Assembly (NCBI GenBank): GCA_020091685.1
Contig: CM034607.1
Span: 33,130,852 to 33,194,851 of the forward strand
Reading direction: 5' to 3'
Length of the DNA: 64,000 nucleotides
Origin: Lutjanus erythropterus
Taxonomy: Eukaryota > Chordata > Actinopteri > Lutjaniformes > Lutjanidae
This document shows, one piece after another, positions 33,567 to 45,905 of this stretch (the stretch's first letter is position 1; each line of letters begins with the position of its first letter). The notes beneath the pieces were generated by a model that saw only the letters and a program-made list of their open reading frames with translations, was not told the origin of the DNA and did not search any database. The position numbers and the translations under genes are program-made.

Positions 33567-34125
33567 AAAGGGATAGTTCATATCATTTGCATGAGGTGAG
33601 GGTTAGAGTTAACCAAACTCCATAGAGGAAATCAGCAATTTTGACAATTCTGACAGAACACAAGAGTTGCTGGTCTACCGCTGCCACGATCTGTTAGATT
33701 GTTTGTAATATTGTGTGACTTTAGTGAATCCAAATTAACCTTTTAAAACACCGAATTTACACAATAACACAAAATAACTAACCAGCATCTTCCATGTTCT
33801 ACAAGGTGAAATTACAGATTTCACCTATAGAGTTTGGTTGGTTTGGAGAAATTGATATTTGGCTTATATAATCATTGTTTTCCATCAGAAAAGGCTGTAA
33901 AGTAGTAAAAATATTCTAAATGTAGGGTACACTTAAACTGATATTTGTTTTGGGTAGAACTTTTTTAAGTGGCTTAAGTACATTTTCTTTCCGCCCTGTC
34001 CACTAGCTAGCTTCTGTGCTGATACTCCTGTCAGGTTCTCTTAATTTAGGACATGTGGACCATGATCTACTGTAGGTAATACACTGACTATCAATAAGAA
34101 CCTCAATCAACCCCACCTCTTCAGG
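33567..34125. mobile_element. Family B MITE-like element, larger copy
   Basis: The left end aaagggatagttcatatcat and the right-end wording atacactgactatcaataag, followed by aacctcaatcaaccccacct, are those of a very common percomorph MITE ('AGGGATAGTTTG' start, 'GACTATGGATAAGTACCTC' near the inverted end). Internal blocks include ccaaactccatagaggaaa, agagttgctggtctaccgct and ccatcagaaaaggctgtaaa, all found again at 54.85-55.13 kb. Confidence 0.6.
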
Positions 34126-34695
34126 TTTTTGGAGACTGCAGACAAAAGCTTCCAGATCAGAGGCAAATCTGCATTTTTATCGCACTTGGAAATCAGTGCT
34201 CAATCACCACATGTGAACTTTTTAAAGATGGATCTGAGAGCTTACGGATGCCTTGCAGACACTTAAAAGAAATCAAGCAGCTTTGATATCCGGTCATAGG
34301 GAGCTATGTAACAAGCTACAGTCAATGAGATTAGACTCAAGCTGGGAGAGAAGAGAAGTCAAGAGGGAGAGATGAAGGAGCACCTGAGCAGCAACCAGAA
34401 AAGCCCAAAAAATGAGAAAAAGTAGTTTGAAGAGCAGACAGACTTGTCAAGGATTCCTCATGTGAAAGATCTTGTAACGTGGGAGCCCCTGTTACTGATC
34501 AGTCAAAATTGAATGTATAAAGTGTGCGAACGACTTCAGGATTCACAATTAAAAGACAGAAAGTTGACAGTTATAAACAGCGGATCAACCTATAGTGGAG
34601 AATTGTTGTTGCACTGACCTGACACTTTCTGAAAAATGACCTTGCTATGTAAACCTTTGTAGGTTGAGAGAGAGAAAGACATCCAAGCTCTAATC
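34126..34695. other. Non-coding, nothing recognised
   Basis: No named feature. Confidence 0.45.
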
Positions 34696-34993
34696 TAGGG
34701 GTTCACAAACTTTCTCATGCCAAGAATTCTCACAATAAATGCACATTTGACCATGGACCCTCAGTTTGAGAGGGTTTTGCTGAAACCGGGTGACTTTGTT
34801 TTATTTTTTATGTTTGATGATGTCAATCAATGCACAAACTGGGATCACTGTATATTGCAACCAATCAAAACAGCCAACCCTATTTTTTCTTTTGTTGTTT
34901 CAGCTTCCAAGATCAGTCACAAATATTTAAACATTCCATCCCTGTTGCAGTTTTAAAAACTCTAGCCTATGTCGCTGTGTTTGAAAAACCCTG
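34696..34993. mobile_element. hAT-like non-autonomous element
   Basis: The left end TAGGGGTTCACAAAC and the right end, reversed CAGGGTTTTTCAAAC, form a terminal inverted repeat of hAT type (C/TAGGG start). The left sub-terminal sequence (tttctcatgccaagaattct, ccatggaccctcagttt) is the usual wording of this fish family. I see no convincing 8-bp target duplication and no transposase. Confidence 0.6.
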
Positions 34994-35700
34994 GGGGAAA
35001 AAAACAGAAGATGGAATTGGCATTTAACCAAAAATTTAATCCAATCTGGCTTTAAAGATATTTTTAAAAAGCCTGAATTTTCCACTGTAGATGTCAGGAC
35101 GAACCAAATTGGCCTAACTTCCTCATTATGCCCTGATTGTCTCCAAACTGATTCTCATTGGGATATAAATACTCACACAGAACCCACAGTTTCAGATTTT
35201 ACAATTACCCTTTTGGTGATGACGCTCAGCGTCTCCTCGTCTCTGCCAGGCTGCCAATGACAGCTGAGATATCTTGCCAATATCTTGCCAGCTGTCTGGC
35301 TCCAGGCTCTGGCAGCCTGCGGTCCGAGTTTATGAATACATTCTGGGTTGATGAATACCAACATTATACATTCCATTTGTCACAGCGCTGTAGAACTGAT
35401 TTGTGAAAATGCAAAGTGTACGTTTAGTTTGCATAATTGGTAATTGCGGAATTCTCCCTCATAGAAATATTAAATGCTATTTCACTTGACTCACAGCTGC
35501 TGTGGTTAAAAAAACAGCGAAGATGTTAATATTAGCATAACGTATTAATGTTGGCTAATTCAGAGATGAATAATCACATCAGTTAATACAAATGTTCACA
35601 GTGTGTTCAGTCTTGTGAAGCTTGAGGTTCTGTAGCCAATAATCAGCTGCTCCCTGCAGGCCAGATCAGTGTGAAAACCAGCTGGTGATCTGACAGTTGA
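34994..35700. promoter_or_regulatory. Plain sequence with a possible conserved island at 35200-35480
   Basis: The stretch 35200-35480 lacks repeat signatures. It contains a short direct repeat, atatcttgcca twice at 35269-35289, and tttgcataattggtaattgc with homeobox-type AATTGGTAATT cores. Regulatory function is a guess. Confidence 0.22.
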
Positions 35701-35711
35701 TCAGAAAGGGC

Positions 35712-35900
35712 TTTGATTACATGTCAAGCTCTGGCTGGTGTTGGTGATTGCAATCAGGTGCATGACTGGAAGGTTGCGGGTTCAAATCCCAGACCAGGTA
35801 GAAGAAGCAGAAATAACCTTCTTTCCCCAGAAAAATCAGACAGTTCTTTCCCAACTGCTAACCAGCATTTGATGACTGTGGCTGTACTGGGAAGCTCCAA
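35712..35900 (+). repeat. tRNA-derived SINE copy
   Basis: ggttgcgggttcaaatccca (35773-35792) is a good RNA polymerase III B box. A body of about 100 bases follows (cagacagttctttcccaac, gctaaccagcatttgatgac). The A box upstream is weak. No cloverleaf forms, so it is a SINE and not a tRNA gene. Confidence 0.5.
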
Positions 35901-36184
35901 GTTCTGATTTGGTTTGAGTTCTGACTCAAAACTCTTATTCTTGGGGAAAATAAACTGTTCATTAGTTATCATTATAAAATACATTCAGTGTGATAAATTA
36001 GTGCAAATTTAAATATTCTAATATGAAATAACGTAAAAAGAAATATCTATTTATAACTCCAAATAGCTGCAATGGATGCATTAAAGGGCCTTTGCACACA
36101 GACATCTAAAAGGCTCCCCATCCCGCCTATGAACAGATTGTGAGAGGCTACAAATGATGTGATTGTGTTGTTTTGTGCTTCTTT

Positions 36185-36520
36185 ATGGTCATTTATCATG
36201 TCAAATAATTTTTGACATTTCAATTTTTTAATTTTTGTATCTATTTGTAGAGATTTATGTAATTTTCCACTGCTTTTTCATTGTTTTGTGGTCATTTTGT
36301 ATTTGTTAATGTATTTTTATAGTAATTTTTAATCTTTTGTGGTAATTTTGTGTCTCTTTGTAGTTGTGTCATTTTGTTGTCACTTTTCATCTTTTTGTGT
36401 TTATTTTGTAACTCTTTGTAGTTATTTTGTGTCATTTTGTAGTAATTTTTCATCTCTTTGTGGTCATTTTCCATCACTTCATTGTTGTTTCACATCTCTT
36501 TGCGGTCATTTGATTGTCAG
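36185..36520 (+). repeat. Degenerate T/G-rich minisatellite (~20-bp unit)
   Basis: Many imperfect repeats of a unit like tttgtgtctctttgtagtca, with variants tttgtggtaattttg, ctttttgtgtttattttg and catctctttgtggtcatt. Period is about 18-22 bases. The Lys/Asn-rich minus-strand frame of 61 codons and the Phe/Cys-rich plus frame are translations of the repeat. Confidence 0.8.
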
Positions 36521-37420
36521 TTTAACAGTCACTTTATACAGATACTTGTACTTATGCTGCATTCCATGTATTCGGAAAAACCAACAACAACCTCCAACAA
36601 GTGCAATGGAATGGTCATTGAAGTCGGAATTTCAAACTGGAAACTCAGTCAAGATCTTGAGTTTGCATAAAAACACTACAGCGATATGCTGGCACACACA
36701 GTGTAGAGTAAATGAAATTAATTTTCATCAATTTTTACAAGTTTTTATGTTATGTAACATGCTTTAACAACTTTGTACCACATGCTTACAGGCTTTCTAT
36801 TAGGCACAAATCAACTAAATGGAAATGAAATGGGTTGTCACTCCCTTCTCTTTTAAATTGTGCAAAGTAGATGCTTGTAAAGTTCAGAGACTCGTCAAAT
36901 AAACATCAGTTTGCTCCAGATCCATGTTTTCACAAGCAGATTCACAGGGATGTGTTTAGATTGGAAGTTGGGAAAACTGACTCAGACCTATCAACTTCAA
37001 ACTCACAGCACAACAAAGCAATTACCTATCATCATCTTATTATGTTAGTGGGGGCGTCAGGGGAGGCCAATCAGATTCTTTTGCCTTTGCCGGCTCTGAC
37101 CACCCCTCTGCCTCTGCTGACCTCAAATTTCAGCATTTCACGTCAGAGCTGCAGCCACTTGCTTTTACCTGAGAGAGGCTGAAAAAGTTCAGACCGTTTC
37201 TCTCGCTGGACGACACCAAGAGACTAATGCATGCTTTTATCACAATCAGGCTGAATTATAGGAATGTGAAAACACAGTGTCACTCAGCCTAGCTCATCCA
37301 CAACGCTGCTGTGAGAGATTCACCAGACTCAGGGTCAATCATCTAAATCAATTATGTAGAAGTGTAAACAAAGGTAAACACACAAAAATCCATTAGAATC
37401 CTCATGCACTTTAAATATGC
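36521..37420. other. Non-coding, nothing recognised
   Basis: Plus frames of 142 and 103 codons end or begin in the minisatellite or plain sequence and match nothing known. Confidence 0.4.
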
Positions 37421-37660
37421 ACGCACACACACACACACACAGAGTCACTTGCTATCAGTTAAAAGAAAAAAAAGCATAATTCTTCAGCACAAGCCAGCAA
37501 TTTAAATATAATGTCAGAGCTCTCTGTCAAAAACAAGCCGCGCAAACCATGACTCCGCAGTCTTTGCACTGCCTCCCCCCTGAATTTATTAATACACTCC
37601 ATTTGCTCAGAAATAAGCCGGTGCACAATTGAATTTCCAAACAGAATGTGAACAAACTAC
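37421..37660. promoter_or_regulatory. Short CA run and possible conserved island
   Basis: CA microsatellite at 37424-37440. The stretch 37540-37660 (ccccctgaatttattaatac, gcacaattgaatttccaa) is non-repetitive with ATTTATTAAT and CAATTGAATT cores and is offered only as a candidate conserved element. Confidence 0.22.
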
Positions 37661-39024
37661 AGCAGTTTGCTTACTGCTCCCAGCTAAACAGAGACAGCAG
37701 GTGGAAAATATTACAGTACAGTATGTGTGTGAGTGTGTGTTACTTATTTGGGTATTTAGCTCAGTCACCTGTTTCCTGCATGTTAACTTGGGACTTGATC
37801 CCTAAAACATGGAGTTTATTCACAAACGGCGTATATTTCAGCATCACTGTGCAGAATGATTTGTGCATAATTTGGCACCAGAAGACATACTTACAATGCA
37901 AATACTTTACAGTGAAGTAGGAGATATCTTTTGTTCAGCAGGATATACATTATTGTTCAAAGCAGACTATTTCTATATGCTTTAATACATGTCTGGAGGG
38001 GACGTTTAAGATTTTCCCTCTAAGGTTCCCATTATGCTTTTGTAAACAGAAAGTACAATGTTGCCATTAGAGACAGTTAGTTACAGCATCGTTTCTTTAG
38101 GCTATTTTTCTTAACGTTTTGGAGAATCGTGCTGCATGCACAGTAATACTGTGATAATTTTTGACATTGATCGCATTAATCTGATTCAAAGTGTGAAGGA
38201 ATTTTAGCTTTCAGTGACCCTGCATTGAAGCAGGTATAAGTTTTATGTAGGGCTGATATGATCCATTATTTACATCAATTTTAAGCAGGCCTGCGGTGTG
38301 TCTTGGTCGTGGCCCAGTCCAAACTGATCACCAGTGGCACCCACATGTTTAAGCTAACCTTAGCTGAATGGATGTCACACTTTGCCCTCAGTTAATACCC
38401 TCCACCCCCAGTCACAGGTGGTGCTGGACTTGTTGCAGATGCATCTTCCACACTGATATCTTTTTTTTTTTTTTCAAATACCTGAATATAAGGGCCATGG
38501 GATCTATCATCTTTTTCGTTTCTCTCTTCTTTACCGAACACCTGACTTTTGATCATAGGCCATTTTGAAAGTTTATCGGAGGGAGCGAAGGGCTGACTAG
38601 ATGTTAAATTTTTGACATTACAGTAGTGGGACAGATCTAACCATCTTTGGGACGAAAGGTAAAATTGTTTTTGACCGCTTTGTCAAAGCAAGTTATGTCA
38701 CTCACAAATGCTTTTCACAAATATGCATTTTTGACAGATTATTTAAAGGTGCAAGCATGTTTTTGGGATGTCCCTATATCTTACAGTGTCTTACATTTTT
38801 GTTTTCAAAATGTTTATTTTAAAGATAAATAATCCTACCAATCACAATCACCAACACAGTGAGGCACAGTACAAATATAATATAAAGCTTAGTTATTAGT
38901 TTTTAATAGTTTATTCTTTAAGTCCTCAATAGCTGGTTCAAATTAAGGTCCCTCCTCTCACTGGGCAGATAGCCAATCAGACTTGTGGATAATACTTTGC
39001 CCCTCCTCTGGAAACACCCTGTTA
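37661..39024. other. Non-coding, nothing recognised
   Basis: A T-run lies at 38461-38474. Plus frames of 60-90 codons show no family resemblance. Confidence 0.4.
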
Positions 39025-39150
39025 GTCAAACAAAGCGTTTCAAGACATCACCTTGGGCTCTGGGAAAATAATTGCAATTTCACTATTTTCTGAAATTTAA
39101 TTAACTAAACAATTAATGGAAAAGATGAACCACAGATTAATCATTAATAA
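39025..39150. repeat. Partial copy of the repeat at 20772-20995
   Basis: caagacatcaccttgggctc, tgggaaaataattgcaat, cactattttctgaaattt and cagattaatcattaataaa follow the order of the right half of the ATATCTTTGGG repeat family. Confidence 0.6.
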
Positions 39151-41068
39151 AAACATTTGTTGTGGCCCTGGTTTCATGCTTTAGTAGTTCTTCCCTGCAT
39201 GCCTCAGTAGCTCCTGGGGGCATCAAACCCATGCTGTTCTGGTTACAGGACCGTCTCTGTGACCACCAGTCCGTGCTGCTCCCCAAATATTGACTGCTGC
39301 ATGGATTTGCTCATGAGCGCTGTGTGGCCTGAGTTAATCTGCTCAGTATCAGCCCGTTGTTTGCATATGAGCTCGAGCAGCCTGGCAGCGACGACGACTA
39401 AGTTAACAAAGCCGCCACTGCAGAGTCATGTAGTCACACAAACACCTGCAAGATGCCCCAACAAAGAGCAGGAAAACCTTCGCACTGCAAACAGGTTCGT
39501 GGCTGCATTTCACTTTAACAAGCCACCACACAGGTTCATGCTTCGACGGCTACACCACTGTCTCCCGAATGCATCCACGCACACACACTCTCACACACAC
39601 ACACAAATGCGATAGTCCAAGATCCCCTGGAGGACCACTGCCCAGCTATAAACCAAACACACACCTCAGCAGCAGAATGGATTACGGCTTAGCAAGCAGC
39701 CTGGCCGTCCATACCATACGCTGAGGCAGCTGTTTCTCGATCTCCATGCATGAGTGTGTGTGTGTTGGGATTTACGACAGTGAAAAACCATAAGTGAGGC
39801 TTTATGGTATTGACAAAACAATAAAATGTGTGTGAGTGTGTGCGTGGAAATGTCTGCAGCGGGCTGAAGGAGGGGGCTCCCGTTTGCAGCGATCGTACAG
39901 AAATCGATAACTCCCTCTACCCTTGACCCCTATTACATATCAAGTGATGGTTCAAAGAAATGTGGACACCCTGTAGGAGATGTGCAGAAAATCAATTTCC
40001 ATTTTGCCAATTGATTCATATCGACACTTGAATAAAACACCGTAAACATGGAGAACAACTGACAAGAACAAGAGGAAGAGGAAGAACAAAAGCTGCTGAC
40101 ACTTGATGCACTGAATAAACAACTCCACTGTCTCGTGGACTCTTGTTATCTGAAATTATTTTTTCCTAATTTTCATTCAAATCACTTTTCGGGATAGTCT
40201 CATTTGAATTGCAGCTAAAAATCTTGGAAACCAGCCTCCAGGCCATAACAGATTTATCATTTTCTGCATTTGTTTATTGGCAAGGGATGAGGGGATCGGC
40301 TGTTATTTGGGAAACTGATCTTGCGTGACAGTTCAATATTAAATCCTCTGAGAGGCACATTATTTTTATGGTTGGTTTGGCTCCTGGAGTGAAAGTTGAC
40401 TAAACGCACAAGACTTACTGAGTTTTGTTACAGCGGAAGGGATCAAGGCACCTTAAGGAAGAGAGTTCACCGCACCCACAGGGAGATAATCTGACCGGAT
40501 CGGCTGAAAAATGCCCAGAAATCCCACAGCTCTGTGCTCTAAGTCTCTAGAAATCTGATTGGTATGTTTACTGTAATGTCTGTTGCGATCCTATTGGTCT
40601 TTTCTTTTTTTTAAGTCTGTAGCTTTCCACTTGAGCCTAAAACCCCTGAGGACTGTCTTCAAAATGTGAAACCCTCCAGATGGATTTTAAAAGACAGAAC
40701 AGCTTGCATTATTCCTTTGGGTAAATTCTGTGTAATATCCAAAAACAATTATCAAAGCTCATAAATTTTCAAATGTGCCTAAATTACTGATCCATTGCCT
40801 TCAAAAGCACCTGTAGAGTTTTTACAAATCAACTTATTATTTGCTAGCAGCAACACCTGTAAAGCTATCATCTGCAATATTTAGGTGAGAATTCCCAATT
40901 ATCATTTGTTTTGAGTATTTTAGATATTTCCATTACTCACTGAGCAAAGGAGGTCAATGTGACATAATGTTCAGATACCTTCAGCATAGTTACAACACTG
41001 TTTTACAGCTTTTTCTGCTGCCTACAATATTAACAACACAGTAAATGCAAGGTTTGGTCTTTTCTACC
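39151..41068. promoter_or_regulatory. Gene-free stretch with possible conserved islands
   Basis: Two segments look denser and non-repetitive: 39270-39480 (tttgcatatgagctcgagca) and 40195-40520 (atttgaattgcagctaaaa, tttgtttattggcaagg). A CA run lies at 39577-39605 and a GT-rich patch at 39755-39845. No exon pattern was seen. Confidence 0.22.
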
Positions 41069-41560
41069 ATGACATCACCCACTGGCTTGTGGACTGTTGT
41101 TTTGAAGCCTTTAATTTGGCATTGTGGCCATCACCATTTTTTTGGAAGCAGAAGTGACCATATTTGGACAAGAGGGAGGAGCTGGGGAGGATACGCATTG
41201 CTATGCCTCTGTCCTGATTGGTTCTGACTGAGAACCCAACAACATGCATAGCGACTTGTCAATCACAAAGTACCCAAACTAAAGCATACCCAGCTGTACA
41301 GCCGGTTTACAAAATGAACATCACACTGTACTGAAAAAGACTTGAAACTAGTGATTGAGACCACAAATTTTTTAGAAAACTGTTTACTGAGGGCATAAAT
41401 CAAATAAGATGAAGGGTCATTTTCTCATAGGCTTGCATACAAACAGACTTATTTTTGCATTCACCCCCTGCTGTCTATTGCAGGCACTTCTGCTTTGGCC
41501 GTGGCAGGTGAATCAGTGTAGAAGTTAGGCCACTCCCACCTCTATGCCTTCTTATGCCAG
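41069..41560 (+). repeat. Dispersed repeat family E, longer copy
   Basis: Starts catgacatcacccactggct and continues gtggactgttgttttgaagc, tttggaagcagaagtgacc, ggaggatacgcattgc and gtcctgattggttctgactg. Further blocks follow, ggtcattttctcataggctt and gcatacaaacagacttat. The order is that of a frequent percomorph repeat. The partial copy at 32550-32675 is in the opposite orientation. Confidence 0.65.
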
Positions 41561-41830
41561 TTGGCATAAACAGTTAATCAACTGTCGTTTGGATCGTGAC
41601 CAACCTTTCCACCGAATCTTGTGAGTCTGTGGATTTATTTGGAAGGCTTTTTGCAAGAGGCCACTCCCATTACCATGCCCCCTTTTAGCCAATTGGCATG
41701 AACACAAACACACTTGACCTACAGGCCAAATTTCAGCCTCCTAGGGTGAAAACTGTGGTCGCCAAAGGGTGAAAAAATTTTGCTGCCCAACCGACCTAGA
41801 GGGTCGTGGGTCGCAGCTAAAAATTCAAAC
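41528..41830 (+). repeat. 131-bp direct duplication within a repeat block
   Basis: ggccactcccacctctatgc with tatgccagttggcataaac (41528-41571) recurs as ggccactcccattaccatgc with tagccaattggcatgaaca (41659-41703). The period is 131 bases. The following tagagggtcgtgggtcgcag is also repeat-like in wording. Confidence 0.6.
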
Positions 41831-42664
41831 TATCCTTACTTCTGACTGAACCCTTTGATGCTACAACAAGAAATGGTGATAACAGTCACTTCAAACTGAG
41901 ACTTCAGATGGTTTCTGAGCCACCCTGACACCTATGGGCCCCTGGGCCTCCATCCGTGCTTGTGGTCCTCCAAAGTGAGAGGAGTTTGCCAAAACAAACC
42001 ACCATCCTTCAGTTTCTTTCAGCTAGGAAACGGTACAGTCAAGATCAAGAATGGACTTTCCTGCTTTACTTCCTCATTAAGGAGTGTGAATCTCATAAAA
42101 TGGATAACAGTATAAGAAATTACCATCAGCCAAGAGAAACTCAGAAGCTTGTGGTGCCTTCAAGAGCTCAGAGTAAAGTTGGCTCTTGTATTGTTTCTAA
42201 AACTGTCAGAACCCATGAAAGTAACTTATTATTTTCTTTTTCAAATTTGTTTTGTTCTCTTCTTTTGTAACCTTTTTTGTTCCCAGCACGACTTTAAAAT
42301 TAAGTCTCCGGTTTTAAAAGAAAACTACAAAGCAGTGTCAGTGTTTATTATCAGTCACATAGCCAGAGTGTTCAAAGAATAATGTGAGATCAGTTTCCAA
42401 GTCATAAATCATACAACTTAGTTGAAAATAGAGCCGTTCAAGCATTCTTCACCAGGGATTGGTGATAGGCATCTCAGCATTTTCTGTAAAGGTTTTAAAA
42501 ACTACAGCTTGTAAAACATGATGGTTTAACAGGGTCTGAAGATGGATTTTTCTTGTCTTTCCAATACATCAGTCTGTTAAACCAAGCTGGAATTAGAATA
42601 ATATCCCCACTGAGAGGGACCAGATCAAATACTTATTTGTCAAAAAGTCAAGTAATGACTCTAA
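41831..42664. other. Non-coding, nothing recognised
   Basis: A plus frame of 104 codons at 41956-42270 is not recognised and has no convincing splice context. Confidence 0.4.
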
Positions 42665-42790
42665 ATTCTTCCTGTGACTTCTTTTGTTTCAGTGGACAGA
42701 GTAATTAACCATCGTCGCCGCTGTGTTTGTGCTCAAATTATTGTTTGGATAATGACAGGCTTTCTGGTGAAGCAATGAAGACAAGTAAGG
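42665..42790. promoter_or_regulatory. Possible conserved non-coding island
   Basis: cagagtaattaaccatcgtc and gctcaaattattgtttggat (42698-42751) carry TAATTA and AAATTATT cores in non-repetitive sequence. Conservation untested. Confidence 0.22.
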
Positions 42791-44489
42791 CACTGATCTG
42801 CTTTTCTAAATGTACAACTTGGCCGTCTTTATGGGAATCAATAAACATGGCTGAGTGGAATTGAGCATTTCAGCGCTGATAAATCTGAACGTTAGCCAAC
42901 AACTGTCTGCTCAGATATTTCAAACTGTCCTGGTGTAAACACAATATTCTCCTCTGTCCCTCAGTGGTCATCTTTGGAGAGGATATTAATCCTTGTAGCT
43001 CTTAACTTAACATGTAGAGACACTGATAAATGAACAAGCTGTCCTTTACAAATCCCTGATCTCACCAAAGTCTTCAGAGGCAGACCCAAATGCAGTGTTA
43101 CAGTTAACATACAAATTAGTACCCAATCAGTCTGTTGTAAATATTCACTAAATTTTGCAGAGGAAACTTCAGACCTCTGGACTTTGATCCTTAGGCTTTC
43201 CTTGCTGTGCACATTTGCCACTGACGTTTCAGGTGTGCTGACTTCTCGTGTCCAAATCAGCTTTTTTTGGCCGCTTGGGTGCAGCAGAAAAACAATGCAA
43301 ACAAATCATTTACATATTTTTATCACCTTTGCCATCAATATCACTTTTAAACTGATAGTGCCAACTTGTTAATAAACAGTTGCTTATTTACTCAACATGA
43401 TGCATGTACTCTCTTTTAGCTCTGTTTTTGGTCTCCACCAACTCCTAAGGGAAATATTTAGCTGCTAAATGATCCACTATGTTCACCAGCTAGTTTCTAA
43501 CTGTGCCTGTCTGCTGTCTGGTGCCGAGCAGGTGGTATACAGTGGAGCTTTAGAGCTTTTTCACTAAAAAACATCTGCCTGCTGCAGCCAAAAATGACGG
43601 CGTGCGAGTGGCCCAGAGCAGTAAAGTTGCGGGCCAGAAACAATGAGTTGAAACTCATTATAAAGCTCTGTAAAGCTGAGGGGAGCTGCAGAGGTGATAA
43701 TTCTCTCTGGCTTCATCACCACAAGTGACCTGTTTCACATTGTCACAGTGTTTTCACATATTGTTTGTAGTTGCTTTAAATTGAAGATAAAATGTATTGG
43801 AGAAATGTACAGTTAAATGTATTGCTTTATGTCTACCCTTACTTTTCCAAGATGATTTCACAAATTGGGCTTCATAATCTTTACAACATGTTTTCCTGGT
43901 TGTGCCGTTTTCCTTTGTGTGTATTATAATTTGCACAGTTGTTAAAACGTCTAGCAGAGACTGGTGTTTATAGGGCCTCTACTCACCAAAGTAATTAAAT
44001 AAGCCTGCAGTTTGTTCAGGCTAATTGAACTAACTCTTAAGCTACCGTAACAGACAAAAGACAGCACAGATTACTGTGTCACAGCAACCTGCTGTGGGCT
44101 TATATGTGCACATATCAAACTTAGAGTCTGACTTTGAACAATAATGAGGAGAATACCAACTTTCCATCTTTTTCAGATGTATCTATTTAGTTTTTAGCAC
44201 AAGTGCCATCCAAAATGACCTGACCTGACTTTTCTGAGTATTTTCTGATCTGCCAAGCTACGGTTAAAGCTTGGTTAATTGCAGGTGAGTCAAACTAATT
44301 GGTTAAGGTTAAGAAATCATTGTCTTTGTGGTTAAAAGAAACCTCTGACATGAGCTGGAACATAAAAACAGTCTCCTGTGTCAAATCACATGCTTTGTAG
44401 GTGTACAAAATGTGATTCAGCACTGAAGACCTGTCTCAAACTCTTACAGAAGTGTTTGTAGCAGTAACAACAGGCTCATTCCTGTTTTA
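42791..44489. other. Gene-free stretch, possible conserved island at 43590-43730
   Basis: The segment 43590-43730 contains the palindromic-looking aatgagttgaaactcatta (43642-43660) and is GC-richer than its flanks. The rest is plain. Confidence 0.3.
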
Positions 44490-44850
44490 ACGCACACAGT
44501 ACATGTTGACAGGTATGCACCAGGCTTTTTAAGTGACTTCAGTACAAACCTATCTAAGGCACACCAGGTTTTCAATGTGGTAAAAACAGGGGCAACGTCT
44601 GCAGGTGAGGTGGATGAATCGCTCAAACAAAAACAGAACTTTCACCCACAAGATAGGGGGTTTGTGTCCCATGTGAGCCCAAAACTTTATTAAAAGTTTT
44701 AAGGTTCATAAGGTTATGTGCATCATGTGACTTTCATCAAGCGAAGTAGTTGTTGTGTCTGAACCTACCCAAACTGCGACTGTTTCACAGCGTTAACCAC
44801 ATGTTAAAAACAGATTTCTGGCCACGTCACGTACATCCGCTAAAGGGTCT
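44490..44850 (+). repeat. Dispersed repeat family A, copy 2
   Basis: Same ordered blocks as 9735-10110: gcaccaggctttttaagtga, cttcagtacaaacctat, gcaggtgaggtggatg, gctcaaacaaaaacag, cctacccaaactgcgac, ccacatgttaaaaacagatt and ccgctaaagggtctcttg. Confidence 0.6.
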
Positions 44851-45320
44851 CTTGTACTTCAGTGTCGGATGCCGAGGGGCGTTGACAAATTGTCTGTGTG
44901 TGTCAAGCTGAGATGAGAAGAAGTTGGTAACTTCTGTCTTTACTACTGTCAGACAACACTCATTATTCACAGCCGGAGTCAAAAAAATGGAAACATGCTG
45001 TGGGTTATTTGAAGCATTTGAACAAATGACCGATTGTGTTGTTTTTCTTGTGGGAAGAGTCTTGAATTCTCGCAAGGATGTCCATCACAACACCATCCTT
45101 TTTAATGACTCTAAACTGAGCTGCTTTCTTAGATAAATATCTCTTTTCAAAACAGAAACTTTTCCATCAGAACATCCATCTACATTTTAAAGGACCGCTC
45201 GTTTTTTTCACAAGGAATGTGCTTGTCCTTCAGCGTCGGTGTGTTTGTGCGGGTGGTGCACAGGGCTGGGGCTGAGCCAGCTGTATCCTTGACCCTCCAC
45301 TGCTGCATGGCTATCCATCT
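44851..45320. other. Non-coding, nothing recognised
   Basis: Plain sequence between a repeat and the duplicated block at 45.3 kb. Confidence 0.4.
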
Positions 45321-45515
45321 CTGTCTCCGCTTGCAGCAACGTCACTGCCAGACAGGCACCAGTCAGGAGGGCTACACTGTACGAACCCGCAAACACACAT
45401 GGACACACTCCCACGCATTCATTATATATGCAAACACAAGAACATACACACAGCTAGCCTTTAGGAGAATTTGCTATACTCCAGAAACAGCTGTCAAATG
45501 CTTTAATGCTCAGAC
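45321..45515 (+). repeat. Local duplication, copy 1
   Basis: Aligns almost without gaps to 48686-48880. Shared text includes tcactgccagacaggcacca against tcactgtcagacaggcatca, and gtcaggagggctacactgt against gtcaggagggatactctgc. It continues through CA-rich sequence to a shared ggagaatt. I estimate about 80% identity by eye. The copies lie 3.4 kb apart in the same orientation. Confidence 0.75.
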
Positions 45516-45905
45516 AAACCCACACAGACACACATAATGCATAATGTGTGTCAAGCCCTTGCTGTTTGCAGATAAAAAAAAAACCTAGAAGCCACATTTG
45601 ACTCAGGGACGGATCTCCTTCCCGAGGCCAGTGGATAAAGATAGTCAAAGGATGGAACAAAAAAGAGAATCGCTAAGATTTGGCCACCCCAAAGCTGCTG
45701 TCTAATGCCTGCCGCCCCGACTGCAGGCACTTAGACAGACAGACCCGGAGACACATGACGCCGGGGCCCGAACCGACGCACCCAGACGCTGTGATTATAT
45801 CCAGTATTTCTCCCAGCGAGCCTGTCGACACGCTGGCAGACGCTCTGCACTCGTCCAAAAGAGCAATAGGAGCTGTCTTCCCTGTCTCACTGCCTGCTTG
45901 ACTGC
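45516..45905. promoter_or_regulatory. Possible conserved non-coding island
   Basis: 45600-45900 is a GC-richer, non-repetitive stretch containing ggccagtggataaagatag, gattatatccagtatttctc and an 18-base caggcacttagacagaca. The open frames on both strands (112 and 73 codons) are not recognised. Confidence 0.25.

Noticed and set aside
36339-36767. 142-codon plus frame with Cys/Phe/Ser repeats
   Set aside because: It begins inside the T/G-rich minisatellite and runs into plain sequence.
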